Origin: Bimastos eiseni
Lineage: Eukaryota > Annelida > Clitellata > Crassiclitellata > Lumbricidae
Length of the DNA stretch: 64,000 nucleotides
NCBI GenBank assembly: GCA_959347315.1
Contig: OY365810.1
Location: 22,710,906 to 22,774,905 of the forward strand
Direction of reading: 5' to 3'
Position 1 is the stretch's first letter. Every line of letters begins with the position of its first letter. The notes beneath the pieces are model-generated. The model did no database searches, was not told the origin of the DNA, and worked only from the letters and a program-made list of their open reading frames with translations. Below are positions 21,897 through 33,815 of the stretch, one piece after another. Made by a program: the position numbers and the translations under genes.

Positions 21897-23403
21897 CTGT
21901 TTCAACAAGGGCCACAACCGTAAACATTTATTATGGTAACAACAGCTTAATTTTAAAATGTCCACACATTGACAGAGCACTACGACAGTAATACACGTAG
22001 GTCTACAATACATTCAGAAATTATTTTCCCTAGTATATGTTCGTAGCCCTGATTCAAAAGACTTCATGATCACCAAATAGCCTCAGAGAACACGCTAGCG
22101 TCTCCTAGTAGCCTACTTTAGGACTACGCTACTCAGTCAATAATATTTTATTATACATATGGCAAAATTCATCAGTGAAAGAGACTCAGGTTCTGCGAAT
22201 GTGTGAGACCATGCCAGTGGAGACATCTTTCCTCAATGTTTGTCTGTGGATGAACCGTTGACGTTCAAAACGAATTGAAAAATCGCATTTGCTCTTGGTT
22301 ATATCATTTTATATGTAGAAGCGTCGATACAAAATACGATAATACATACGCGCAGTGAGTATCCTTTATGCAGCGTTTCCGTTATACCGTCATCTTGTCA
22401 TCTTACATGCCTAGTTGCCTACTCCACGTGAAAGCTTTGCATATCCCTGTTAATTCTATCGACTGTCTAACTACCCTAACGATTGCACGAATAGATATCA
22501 ACTTGACTGACCGGGAACGCAGTTTGTCTGATGTGATTTGCTCACCATCTGGTACTGTTTGATGCATCTTGCCCCTAGTGCTTAATCCGTGCGTATACCT
22601 AATTGAACCAAGGGCATCTCGTATAAACGTTTAGGATTAATCTACCAAAATTCGACTTATCCTATGATTTCACGTCCTTTTATTCAGGCGATGAAAGCAG
22701 CGATAGAGGGTAAAGCTATTTCAAAGCACGTCTTTCAAGAAAAAAGTTCTAACGCAGAATAAAAAACAATTAAGGTCTTAGCTAAATTAATTGTTTCTGC
22801 CAATGCTCATATGTACCAGCCATTCACTTCTGCGGCTTCGCGTCTCAAGATACTTCTTTGGACAAATGGAAGAAAAGACTCTACATAAATACATGCATTT
22901 ATACGTATACAACATCCACACATTCACATCTTGCATGTATGCATAAATGCATTCATTCCTTCATACATATATACATAAGCATAGGCATGCATAGATTATA
23001 TGCATACATACAATGTAGATACCAAACGTGCATATTAGAGAAGGTCATGGTGTATTACTGCTAGCTGATCAGTCAAAGCAGATGACAATCTAGGTCGACA
23101 AAAGCGAAATCATCATCATTATCATCATCAGCGACGACGACTGTTTACATGCGATGAATAGATTAATAACGTGTGCCACTTCTTGGCATTCAGGTGCAGC
23201 AGCAACAGCAGCAGCAGAAGCGCCATCGATTGACTGTCCGGTATGTAGACACATCCATGCACAACGACGATGATGACGACTATATGAAATGACACTCTGC
23301 AGGCCACAGGTGATAGAAGACATTAGTATGAGCTACTCCAGTCATAGATAGGCAGGTGGTGGGTGAGGCAGCTAAATGAATCAAAGTGTCAGAGTCAACC
23401 ATC
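21897..23403. other. Upstream region of the cyclase gene; no gene seen
   Basis: No recognisable coding exon or core promoter. A CATA-rich degenerate microsatellite lies at about 22877-23000 and a CAGCAG run at about 23192-23218. Confidence 0.45.
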
Positions 23404-23575
23404 TAATCTCGTATTGATTTACTCATCGATTCGTCCATCGATCAATCGATTCATTCGTCGGTCTGTCAACTCGTCAGTTTGTTCGTCCTTCCGACCATCA
23501 GTCCATCCGTCAATCAATTAAGCAATAAATGAATCATTCAATCACTCAATCAAACAATCAATCAGTCAGATTTTT
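23404..23575. repeat. Degenerate ATCA/TCGT/TCAA tetranucleotide tract
   Basis: Runs of tcgat, catc and caatcaatca-like units. It immediately precedes a LINE relic on the minus strand, so it may include that element's 3' microsatellite tail. Confidence 0.75.
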
Positions 23576-23635
23576 TTCATGTATCATTGTATTCATCCAT
23601 GCATCCACGTACCTATTTCCACCTTAGACCTTAGC

Positions 23636-24260
23636 CTTAGACCTTAGTCCGTCCTCATGCTGTCAGGACTTTGAGCAACACAGTTCCTCCACGCTTCTCT
23701 GTCTTTGGCAGCCTCTCTGGCTTCCTCCCATCTCATTCCTCTGTTGTTGAGATCCTTTGAGACCGTGTCCTTCCAATTCTTCCTTGGTCTTCCTCTTTTT
23801 TTTCTTCATTCATCTGTGACCAAGTTCATTGCCTGTTTCAGGATTCTGTCCTCGTACATGCGATGTAGATGACCCAGCCATCGTAGGTGTGTCCTACTCA
23901 TCATGACTTCCATTTTTCTTCATATCCGTTCTTCCTCTAATATCCTCATTTCTTATTTAATCTCTCCATGTGATTACTAGGATCTTTCTCTGCCATCTAT
24001 GATGTGCCTCCTCCAGTCTCTTCAAATTTGCAACAGTCACAGGACATGTCTCAGAACTGTAAAGCAACATTGTCAACAATACAGCCTTGTATAGCCTTAG
24101 TTTGATGGAGAGGACTGGGCCTTTGTTTCTCCATATGTTGTTAAGCCTTCCAAATGTTCCACTTGCCCTTCCAAGCCTGCTCCTGATTTACTTGTCACAG
24201 CTGCCGTCATTTGCAATGACATTCCCTAGGTTGTTTCCACCAATCTGTATCTAGTTTCTC
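23636..24260 (-). pseudogene. LINE relic: C-terminal end of a reverse transcriptase polyprotein
   Basis: Translated on the minus strand in shifting frames, this region gives GPVLSIKLRLYKAVLLTMLL, then a stretch ending RGRPRKNWKDTV and AAKDREAWRNCVAQS. These are the familiar post-RT blocks of many animal LINE polyproteins (LYK...L.YG.E.W, GRP...W.D.V, A.DR..WR). Several stops and frameshifts interrupt it. The RT catalytic core is absent. Same general class as the relic at 24850, but on the other strand and a different copy. Confidence 0.8.
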
Positions 24261-24849
24261 CAATTTTAGTGAGAGGTTCCTATTAGGCGCTATATAAATA
24301 GTCTAATGCATACACTGTCTTTCCCTATATGCCCTCTTTCCTGCCTCCGCGTTCTCTCAAAAATCATCAATGCAAAGCAAAGAAGAAAACTATGATGCAA
24401 AATTCAATATATCTCATATAATTAAAATTACAAGTTAGGAGTTCCATAGTTTTATCAAATGCTAAGTTATGTAAAATCACACAAAGCTCCTGAAATCTCT
24501 ACCTGTCATCGCCATGCATGAGAGCAAAATTAAGCTTTGAATTCAATTTGACTCTTCTTGCAAATTAACATTAATATGCTTAGGAAATATTGGTGCGTGC
24601 ATTAGTTATTTTTCAGATCTGTGTCTTCATCTAGACTCAGTTTTAAAGATAAATTTCTTTCAGTATGGGCATACATAGGGTCTAATTCAAAGTATCTGGC
24701 TATGCTAGTAGATTGATGGATTTCCAAGCTTTTATATAAGACTTAATGCAGCGATAAAAGAGCATGCATAATCGCTATTGTTACGGTACATTCTATCTTC
24801 ATTTGAAAGCAATCGAGATGTCTTAGGTGTACAACATCAAAATAGGTTA

Positions 24850-25500
24850 GCTATTCACATGGGACAGTTTCGAGATAGACGGAGAAGAAATAGAGGTGGT
24901 AACAAGCTTAACGTTCCTGGGATCATCAATAGAAAAAGAGGGAAAATGTGACTCGGAAATAAAGAGAAGGGTGGCGATAGGGAAAGCTGCAATGAACGGA
25001 CTGGAAAAGATATGGAAAGACAAACATGTGAGCATAGACACAAAAAATGATTAGTGAGAGCAATGACCCTACAGTACTATATGGTTGTGAGACATGGACA
25101 ATGACAAAGAACATGGAGAAGAAGATCAACGCATGCGAAATGTGGATATGGAGGAAGATGCAGAGAATATCATGGACAGAGAAGAAGACAAACGAAGAGG
25201 TGCGCAGGAAGATTGGAGTTGAGAATGATGAGACGTTACAACAAACAGCGTTGAGAAGGAAGCTGGGGCTTTTCGGACATGTTATGCGATCAAATGGAAT
25301 GGAAAAGGAAATGATGCTGGCATGTGGAGGAGGAAGGAAGAAAAGAGGGTGCCCAAGAAAAAAATTGATGGATGTGATACATGAAAAAACTGAAATGCGC
25401 CTGGAAGAATTAAGGGATGCAACTTCAGAAAGAAAAAAATGGAGAGGATTGGTCATGGTGGTTGCGATATTTCCAAGAAATGACAGCATAAGGTGACATT
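24850..25500 (+). pseudogene. LINE relic: RT thumb and C-terminal domain, frameshifted
   Basis: From about 24862 one frame reads FEIDGEEIEVVTSLTFLGSS and KCDSEIKRRVAIGKAAMNGL, the RT thumb region (FLGS.I...G.C..EIK.R...). A stop and a frameshift fall near 25045-25070. Another frame then runs open from 25047 to 25496 with LYGCETWTMTKNMEKKINAC, FGHVMR and GCPRKKLMDVIHE. These are standard LINE polyprotein C-terminal motifs. The catalytic FADD region upstream is missing, so this copy is 5'-truncated and dead. L1- or RTE-like is my best guess for the clade. Confidence 0.88.
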
Positions 25501-25796
25501 CACATGCTAGGGTACCGTCGTCCTTGTTACCGTGGCTAAATGTATAAGACACCCTTTCGATTTAGCAGAGAGTGTCCTTCTCATGTATGGTCGCATTGTA
25601 CTCATACTATCTAAAATTCTGAGTATTCCGTTTCTGTCTGGCATTCGAAGTTGACTTCCCTTATCACCTTTAACGTCCTGAAAAGGAAAACCCCAAGATT
25701 TTAACTTGAATTTAACATTTAACATTTAATGACACTCCGGTTGCATCAACCAACACGTCATTGACACTCAGTTCGCAATAGAAAATTTTCACTCAC

Positions 25797-25912
25797 ATCT
25801 TTCTCGCGTCCGCATAAGGCAGCAAAACTAGTCCGCGTTGAGATGGTCTGCAGTCAGTCAAAGGGTGCTGGCGACTGGAGCAGCGAACGTATAGACTTTT
25901 AGAGCACCTGTC
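25797..25912 (-). other. Possible non-coding 5' exon of the cyclase gene
   Basis: A GC-richer segment ends at a good minus-strand donor (AAAGAT|gtgagt at 25797), and an acceptor-like ctcgacag lies near 25913. No frame matches a known protein. It is placed about 4 kb upstream of the first coding exon. Speculative. Confidence 0.2.
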
Positions 25913-25920
25913 GAGAAAAT

Positions 25921-26904
25921 AATCTCAGTTTAATAATCGCACAGGAAATGGAGGAACAAAAGCCACCAGCTTCCGAACAACAGTCGTCTGCTGCTATATG
26001 TGTGTATCATGACTACGCCTATGATGAGCAGCCACTTAGGTAGGCGCCGCCACACTGATTGATACAGCAACATCGCAACTCGCGTGCATGTCATGCTACG
26101 CTTTATACGCAGTTGAAATGGACCTTCAGGACTCATGCGTAGACACGTGTTTACTCCTGATTTCATGGCATCCGTGATACAATGCATAATTAACTGAAGC
26201 CATTTGTGAAACAAAATTGGCTCTTGCGAAATTACAGTGATAGGCCTATTCATTTGAAACGAGCGCACTATTGGATGTACGTTGGATGTAAACGAGCGCA
26301 CTATTGGATGTAAGTTTATCTGTGTTTAATTTGAACAAACCAGATGCAGAAATCAGAGGTACATGTACAGTTATAGTAAGTCCTAATAGAGTTTGAAAAT
26401 GCTGTCGGCAGATGAAGTTGACGCTGGAAAGTATAATGATGATGTCGACTATGGTGATGACGATTATAATCACGGGGATAATTCTACTATGATAATGATC
26501 ATAGTGATACTTTCACTAAGAAGATGCTGATCACAAGGACCACAATGAAGAAGATTACGATGATTGTGTTAGTTTTGAAGTGAATAATAACGAAGATAAC
26601 GGTGATGGTGGAGGGGACAGTCAAAATTGACAACAGTGAACATCAATGAAAAAGAGGAATCTGTATGGATTATTGTTTTACAACAATAATCATAGTAATG
26701 ATGACAACAATGTAATAATATTGTCATGACGACAGTGTGACAACAGCGCAGTAAATAATGATGCAGATTCAGTTGGTGGATGTAATGTTAATTTATATGC
26801 GTACAAGAGCAACCTGTGTTACATTAATAGATAGAGTTAAGTATCTACTGATGCGAGGATGTGCGCGCGTGTGTGATTAGAAATTGTGCACATTGGGCCT
26901 TCAA
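25921..26904. other. No gene seen; GAT/GAC-rich patch
   Basis: Contains a short duplication (tggatgtaagtttat/aacgagcgcactat around 26258-26310) and GATGAT/GACGAT-rich sequence at 26430-26620. Confidence 0.5.
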
Positions 26905-27085
26905 TAACGTTCGGTGTGCGCTGAGCGAGCGGGTTCGACTCTCATCCGGGGAGTCACTGTGTAGGGACCTTGAGCAAGTCCTTCGCGCACAATTGCTCTG
27001 AAGTACAACTGCAATTGCGTCGTCGAGACGTGTGTGTGTTGGAAAGATGCTGGAAGAAGGGCGGTAATAAACTTTTTATAATTTC
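26905..27085 (+). mobile_element. tRNA-derived SINE copy 5, 5'-truncated
   Basis: Begins inside the tRNA-like head and has a B-box GGGTTCGACTC, body GAGCAAGTCCTTCGCGCACA with CAATTGCTCTG, and the tail GGAAGAAGGGCGGTAATAAA. It is the same family as the copies at 2320, 6011, 8168 and 10730. Confidence 0.88.
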
Positions 27086-28011
27086 GCAAATGAGATCAAG
27101 AAGGTAACCCCCTTGACATCCATAAAAAAATCCAGAAACCGCCGATCAATAAACGTATATTGCTACGCTACACGATTTTGCAACATCTATTTTCTTCTTA
27201 CATCAGCGTACCTACCTGTATCTGTGACAGTTTGTCTCGACCGGTACATGTTTAACAGCCTTTTTGTTTGTGGGCCTAGACCTGTAGAATGATGTATATG
27301 GTACCTTGTTTGTGTGCCTATCTGTATTATTAAGCGTGGTAGCCTATACGTGTGGGTTCATAGATTTGTAGAAGTTGGTATCCTACTTGCTTGCGTATCT
27401 ATGCCTGTATATATGTCGTAGTCCATGTGTTTGTGTGGCTGAACATATGTCTATGTACATGGTACCATTCCTTCCCTGATTTTTTGAATTGGACAAATAA
27501 TGCCTCAAAGCGACTCCATTTTCCTCTGCAAGTGTGCCGACCACATTATGCAATTGCTTGATAATTCTCTTAAAACTAGTTGCTCATTTTGTTGAACCGT
27601 CAACTGACAACTGTTGACGACTGGTTCATCCCATTAAACTGTCTCTGACGCTGCGAAGGCTAATTATATTCTGTTGGTTGTTGTCATATAAATTGTCACG
27701 CATTGTTCGCTTGAGATGCCACCGAATATACCAACTAATCTCTGATATTCCCTCGATCGCCACAATATAACAGATTGCAATGATATATGGCCTGGGCATC
27801 CTACTGCCCCTTGACTTAGACGCTTACAACCCTCAAAATACATCCTTTTAAATAAAATGTAATAATTAATTTTGAGGCCAATTACTCAGAAATGTCACCT
27901 GGCCTGAGTGGTAGGGTGTGTAGAGTGAACCAGGATTGTACCCGAGGTCACTTTAGAGCACTGCCTATCATTTCACCTATTTAGTTAGTTTGTATTCTTT
28001 TTATCCTATGA
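27086..28011. other. No gene seen; one tRNA-like fragment
   Basis: At about 27897-27955 an A-box-like TGGCCTGAGTGGTAGG and a B-box-like AGGATTGTACCCG suggest a second, unrelated tRNA-derived SINE fragment. The remainder is unassigned. Confidence 0.4.
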
Positions 28012-28019
28012 CTGGTGGG

Positions 28020-28185
28020 CAGAACCGTACCGAGGGAGGGGCCAGCGGGGCCGTGATCCAGGGCGCAAATGTGGAAATTTCAGGATGGAATAACTTATTA
28101 TTCCATGAAATGCACTGTTTTCAAAATGTAGGGGCGCCAGATTGATGCTAGGCACAGGGCGCAATTATAGGTCGGTACGGCCCTG
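28020..28185. mobile_element. Short non-autonomous hAT-like element, 8-bp TSD with one mismatch
   Basis: A 166-bp element begins CAGAACCGTACCGAG and ends with GGTCGGTACGGCCCTG, whose complement is CAGGGCCGTACCGACC. Flanks are CTGGTGGG (28012-28019) and CTGGTGAG (28186-28193), 7 of 8 identical. TIR, size and TSD length fit a hAT MITE. Confidence 0.85.
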
Positions 28186-28193
28186 CTGGTGAG

Positions 28194-29505
28194 TGTGAAA
28201 ATGGCTCCATGTAGCAATTCACCTATTAACCTGTTTAACAGTTCATTCAATTAATAAATGGCGTTTTAGTTTAAGTTAATTTTATTCACTTTGTCCCTTA
28301 CAGTGGGCCAGAAGCGGGCTCCTGCTGTGGGCCTTATTAATAATTATTATTTCTATTTAATTTCATTCATGTGTTCTGATTTACTCTGAGTCTATGGACC
28401 TGCACTGTATTCACTGAACACTCATTATGCTCTTTTAATACAGTACTGTATCAACCTTCTTCGCTTCTCTTATAGCAGCGTTCCAAATATATATAATCTC
28501 CTGCTTTCACTATGCCATCTACCTTTCTCCCCTTTGGAAGCCATGTGCATGGGTGCATTTGTACGTACGTACTTCTGACCATGGCTCTTGTCCTGCCTTA
28601 TATACAGTTCCTTACATTCGTCACCACTAATTAATTACTAACAGAGTCCTGCGTCTCAACAACCCTCACGCCGTCTCTAGGCCTATGTCGTACGCGTCGC
28701 ACCTACATAATAGTGACCTCCGCTACTTATGGATTGCCTGAAAAACAGAAGACGGCTTGTTCTATATTATCCAGGTATTATTGAACCCCGGCAGCAGAGT
28801 AACCTCAGCTGTATCCACCGCGTGTGCCCTCAACCCTTCCGTTTGATCATGATATCGCTGAAAAACAGCCTTTCAACGAGCTATTCATGATGCTACAGAG
28901 AAGAATCAAACTCATAATTATTAGGACAACGTAGCTACACATTGATCTATTAAACCAAAAATTTAGTAATTGCCCTTTATTAAGTTCAGATGCTGATCCT
29001 GACGATAATTATCTTGTTTGTGTTAGTGATGCATGCGATAGTTCTTATTTTATCTCCTTATTCTTTACATGAATGTATCTAAATAATCAAATATCTTTCC
29101 TGCATTACTTTTAACTTGAACTGTAGAAGACTGTTACCAAAGGTTAATGAAATGGTTCTACGGCTTTTGATCCCCGTCAGTTGATCCTCTGCCTATGGAA
29201 CCCAGCTCAATTGATACAACATTCATGTTCCACTTATGACCTTCTCCATTTATTAAAGGAACGACGTAACAGAGCATGAAATTTTAAAATGATAAGAAAT
29301 TACAAAAGCGTAATAGAGAGTCATAATATGATTAATTTATGAGCATAAAGTCCTAAGCATAAGTGTCTATGCATGGGATAAGTGAGCCATTGCCCGGAGA
29401 TATAACAGAATCACCGACCGGCCGTGAGCGTTTACAGCGCGGTTGACATGAGCCTCAAGCAAGCGATATCTATCGTTGCCTGATGATCCATACCGTTCTG
29501 GACGA
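28194..29505. other. No gene seen
   Basis: Unassigned sequence without clear repeats or exons. Confidence 0.4.
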
Positions 29506-29760
29506 GTAACACGAAGCATGGGCATTACTTTGTTATTTTTCCAAATCTGTAAAATCAATCTTTGTTTACTAAAAGTCTGTGACCGAACAGATTCTTATAT
29601 AGTCCGTCCTGGTCGAGGGACACGAAATCTGGACGAATGACATGAAGCCTGGACGAGTGACACGAACCCTGGGCAATGTGGGCATTACTTTGTTATTTTC
29701 CAAATCTGTAAAATCAATCTTTTGTTTACTAATGGTCTCAGCTACAAGTCTGTGACGCGC
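29506..29760. repeat. Local duplication with short GACACGAA sub-repeats
   Basis: GGGCATTACTTTGTTATTTT and AATCTGTAAAATCAATCTTT occur at about 29520-29570 and again at about 29680-29725. Between them, TGGACGAGTGACACGAA-like units recur about four times. Confidence 0.82.
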
Positions 29761-29792
29761 AGCCTTGAGATTCATTTAAGACGAATAGGCAA

Positions 29793-29890
29793 GGGATCAA
29801 TTGACGTGGGATCAATTGACTAGGGGATCAATTGACGAGGATCAACTGACGGGGGATCAACAGACGTGAGATCAATTGACGCGATACCAA
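29793..29890. repeat. Minisatellite, GGGATCAATTGACG units (about 6 copies)
   Basis: Units of 14-18 bp: gggatcaattgacgt, gggatcaattgactag, gggatcaattgacgag, gatcaactgacgggg, gatcaacagacgtga, gatcaattgacgcga. Confidence 0.9.
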
Positions 29891-29939
29891 TAAAATCACA
29901 GGGTTGCCTAATCTTCTACCTGTTTACGGTAATGGCCCT

Positions 29940-30965
29940 TACTGAAACCTAGTTTAGAAAAATGTCCGAGGATCTAAAAGTCATCCCTGTTAAACAAATT
30001 TTATCCATATACCCAGATCAGGTTCCAGACAGGATTTCTGATCAAAAGCCTCACCTCATTCCAACCCCTTCCTCTATCAGAATCCAACTCCAAACCTACT
30101 TCATCTGAAGCACTTTTTCATCGTAGATTACTGTCCAAATGGGGGGTGATATGTAGACCACCGGGTCATTACCTGGATGAATTAACACATAAAATAGAAA
30201 ATCCTATGATCCATTATCTGAAATTCCAGACGAAACACTGTGATCAGATTCATGGGAGATTTTAATGTTTAAAGTACCGACACATAATTCAACCACCAAC
30301 TTCTATAACGGCATGCTTAGGGTCATACTCGTCGTCTCCTACTCCCAATAACCATTAGAAAATAACCTCATTTACAAGCAGCAGATGAATATTATTATGT
30401 ATGGGCATCTTAATGATCTACTACCGCCGTGTTTGATTACTTCAGGGGTAGTGCATGCACTTTCAACAATCTTTAAACTCAACCCATGTCGTCTCCGTAA
30501 CGGTAAAACTACATACATATACTTTACACAAATCAAAACTCGTCAGTTTTCTATCACAGTCACTGGCCCAATGGCCTGGAATATGATGCCACAAGAAATA
30601 CGCAGCTTAACCAACACATCGATAGATCCCATACTCAAAATCCAACCTATTTACTCATATCTAGTACAAATTGGCCATCATTAATATACACTCTCGTAAA
30701 GTCTTGTTCCTATCAACGTTCATTTTACTTATGTACCTCTAAGCTAACTAATCAATTTTAACTAACTCATAATGAGTTGCACCAATGAAATGGATATCCA
30801 TCTAGCGGGGGCTTCGGCCCCAAGGAATTTCCTCGCTATTGTTCTATCGGCTGTCACCTCAACTGTTCCTAGTCACATCCTCCATAAATTTACCTTGTGA
30901 TTCCGAGCTACATATTTGACCTCTGTCTTGGCTAAATAAAAATGTTTATTGATTGAATAAAATGT
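29940..30965 (+). pseudogene. LINE relic with internal deletion (endonuclease end joined to C-terminal tail and 3' UTR)
   Basis: At 30145-30290 shifted frames give GGVICRPPGHYLDELTHKIE and MGDFNV, the AP-endonuclease signatures (G.IYRPP, MGDFN) of LINE ORF2. The RT is then missing. From about 30385 a frame gives LNDLLPPCLI and TRQFSITVTGPMAWNMMPQE, the conserved C-terminal tail of CR1/Jockey-group polyproteins. The 3' UTR contains a GGGGGCTTCGGCCCC hairpin and ends ATGTTTATTGATTGAATAAA. So a large internal deletion removed the RT, and stops interrupt what remains. Confidence 0.8.
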
Positions 30966-31197
30966 GGTAGTCTATGTGTTTGTTCACCCAGACCTGCTGG
31001 CGCATCAGTAGGCCTATGCATGGCATGTAAAACTGCACCATCCATCAGAGAAACAAACAGGAATACAGTCAAAGAGAACCAGACAAATGAATGACGGACA
31101 AAGAATATCATACAGGAAATTCATTAAACGAAAAAGAGAAAATCAAACAGGAAGACGTAGCGAAGGAGGGATTACATTATAACGCATGCATTTTAAT

Positions 31198-31285
31198 CTC
31201 CTCCACTGTTCGTGATCTGAGTGCCAGTCCCAAGCCTGTATGAAGGAGGAGGGCGACACTGATTATCTTTGTTATGACACAAGGT
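31198..31285 (-). repeat. Dispersed repeat family R1, copy 2
   Basis: Its reverse complement contains GATAATCAGTGTCGCCCTCC and CAGGCTTGGGACTGGCACT, matching the copies at 16830, 49698 and 59478. Confidence 0.78.
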
Positions 31286-31296
31286 ATCAGAGGCTT

Positions 31297-31440
31297 TCTA
31301 GAAGTGAAACGTCCGGAGGTGAAACGTCCGAAGGTGAAAGCCCCTAGAAGTGAAACGTCCGGAGGTGAAACGTCCGAAGGTGAAAGCCCCTAGAAGTGAA
31401 ACGTCCGGAGGTGAAACGTCCAGAGGTAAAAGCCCGTGGA
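31297..31440. repeat. Minisatellite, 46-bp unit (3 copies)
   Basis: Each 46-bp unit is itself built from GTGAAACGTCCG(A/G)AG half-units: tagaagtgaaacgtccggag, gtgaaacgtccgaaggtgaa, agcccc. The first two copies are nearly identical and the third has drifted. Confidence 0.93.
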
Positions 31441-33477
31441 ACCGTTAAACTGAAACTACTACGACGGTGTGCTAAACTGGACAGAGGAACTGTCGTACAT
31501 ACATTAAAACTGCAATAAGTTTCCCGTTGTTTTCACAGGCTGTAATGAACATCGGGCTGTTCTAGTAATTTGGTCCATAGCGTCGCAAATCGCTGCTCCG
31601 TTCAATCAGAGTGGTGTTTACAGAAAACGGGGCCCTAGGGAGAATCTTTTGAATTTGTACGCTGAGTCTGAAGCCCTAATGGTGTTTCACCTATCATATG
31701 CAAAAACCCACAAAGTTGAACTGGAAGCTGTTTTGAAGGTGTTTTTGACGCTAATTATGATTAGTTATGGAGGCTGTTAAAGGCATTGCATTGTTATTTG
31801 ATTTTGAAATAAATGCACAAGAATATTTACGAACCAACTTCTGAAGCGAAGAGGCTAACAACACGCAGCCTACGACGCTCTTGCCACATTAGCTTACAGA
31901 GCCAATTGATATTGAAATTAACAAAGCAATCATGAATTATAACAATACACGTCAATGCATGTGAATACTTAGCCGCAAAATATAAAGAATATATTATATT
32001 GAAATAATTCAAACGTTAAACATGTTATTTTGTATCAGTGTAAAATGTTTTCATTCATTGAGATTCGGGGCCCACGCACTCACCCCTAGTGCGCCTACAA
32101 GTAAACGCTCCTCTGCGCTCATTGCACCCTACTGATTCTCTGTTGCCGTTTAGGTCTAAACTAAGGGTCACCACTCTTCAACTCGCTTATCTAGCGCAGA
32201 TTTATCTAACCAATTGAAAGCCTACACTTGACTTCTGCAACGGACTCACACTTGAAGCAAACATCGATTGTTGCCCTGTGTAGCATTATCAAAGCGCTGT
32301 ATACAAGTCGTTTGATTAAGTGCGTTTTCCACTGCCACCGACGTAGTCTCATAGGTTGCAACAGTCAAAACTTCTAGTTTATTGTTGAAACGATGAAATG
32401 ACATAGGCTTATGACATCAGATAGTTACCTCGGTGTACACTCCTACGTGTGCAGCACACTGCTTGTACAATGTACGCTGCCGTACTTAAAACAACTCTGT
32501 CAAATTAATTAATCTAAATTTAGCTCTCTTCAGTGAGCGGACTTAAACCGTCGCCGCGATAACGCAGAGAGGAGAATCCAACGACGCTGTATTATTGGCT
32601 TTAACTTCGTATCTTTTGCAACGGTTCAGACCACCCGCGCCTGCACAGCATAAACACGCCCACACGCGCACACTGCTGCTGTCATGGCAACGCAGGTGTA
32701 TGTACGAAGGACAACACGTGAAATGGGATGGAAGCCCTCGGCGATCAGAAAGGAAACACGTCTCTGCTCTTTGCAACTGACCCGCAAGGTAATCTCTTAA
32801 GACGTTCCAGGAAACAATAATACTTACCTTCTCTTCGCTTCTAAAGCGCCATTTAATGGCCACCAATGCGGCATCAGTTATTAACCTAGAATCGATATTC
32901 ACGTTGTTGCGTACTCACCGTTGGTTTAATCCAGCAGCCTCGTACACGGTAGGGTAACTATATGCCAGTCGTATGCCCACAATTTGGAGCATGCCAACGT
33001 AGAAATTGTGGCATGGCTATCAGAGTCCAAGCGGTATGCAACCGATGCTGAATGGCTTCTGGGACGGCCATATCTCTCTGTGTATCGCATGCGCACGGGC
33101 GGGCTTTGAGTTAATCGGCAGGAGCAACGAAGCCATGGATTACACCACAGCTACTACAGCAAGCAAGCAGACAGGTAGGCAGGCAGCAGTCGTCCACTGT
33201 TCATATCCAAGGCAAATAGCCACTCAAACCAGAATGGCATTTAATCATACAGAACTAACTTATGCACGCGCGCACAGATATACTGTATATATATACATAT
33301 ATAATTAGATATGCATAATCATAACATAACATATGTGCATACACTAAACAGCGTATGTTAAGTGCCAGCAATCAGATATATCCTTCTTTAGTCTCTCTTC
33401 TTAGATATTGGCTGTATGCATTCATATCAGATAAGCATACATCTGTCCAATCCTTCCTTTTCATCTATACAGTTGTT
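31441..33477. other. No firm gene; one exon-like segment
   Basis: At 32828-32885 (minus) a 58-nt segment between tcgattctag and GAGAAG|gtaagt reads LITDAALVAIKWRFRSEEK. A second donor-like site (AACG|gtgagt) lies only 34 bp upstream, too close for a normal intron, so this may be chance. The rest is unassigned apart from a CG-richer patch at about 33080-33120. Confidence 0.3.
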
Positions 33478-33815
33478 GTTAAGTATTTTGTTACATATAA
33501 ATAGCATTAATTCAGCATTTTAAGTATCTTTGTTACATATAAATAGCATTAATTCAACATTTTAAGCATTTTTGTTACATATAAATAGCATTAATTCAAC
33601 ATTTTAAGTGTTTTTGTTACATATAAATAACATTAATTCAACATTTTAAGCATTTTTGTTACATATAAATAGCATTAATTCAACATTTTAAGTGTTTTTG
33701 TTACATATAAATAGCATTAATTCAACATTTTAAGTGTTTTTGTTACATATAAATAGCATTAATTCAACATTTAGGTATTTTTGTTACATATAAATAGCAT
33801 TAATTCAACATGCAT
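33478..33815. repeat. Minisatellite, 42-bp unit (8 copies)
   Basis: Unit TTTTTGTTACATATAAATAG followed by CATTAATTCAACATTTTAAG(T). Copies differ mostly at the tatc/tgtt/catt position. The last copies carry a short deletion. Confidence 0.95.
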
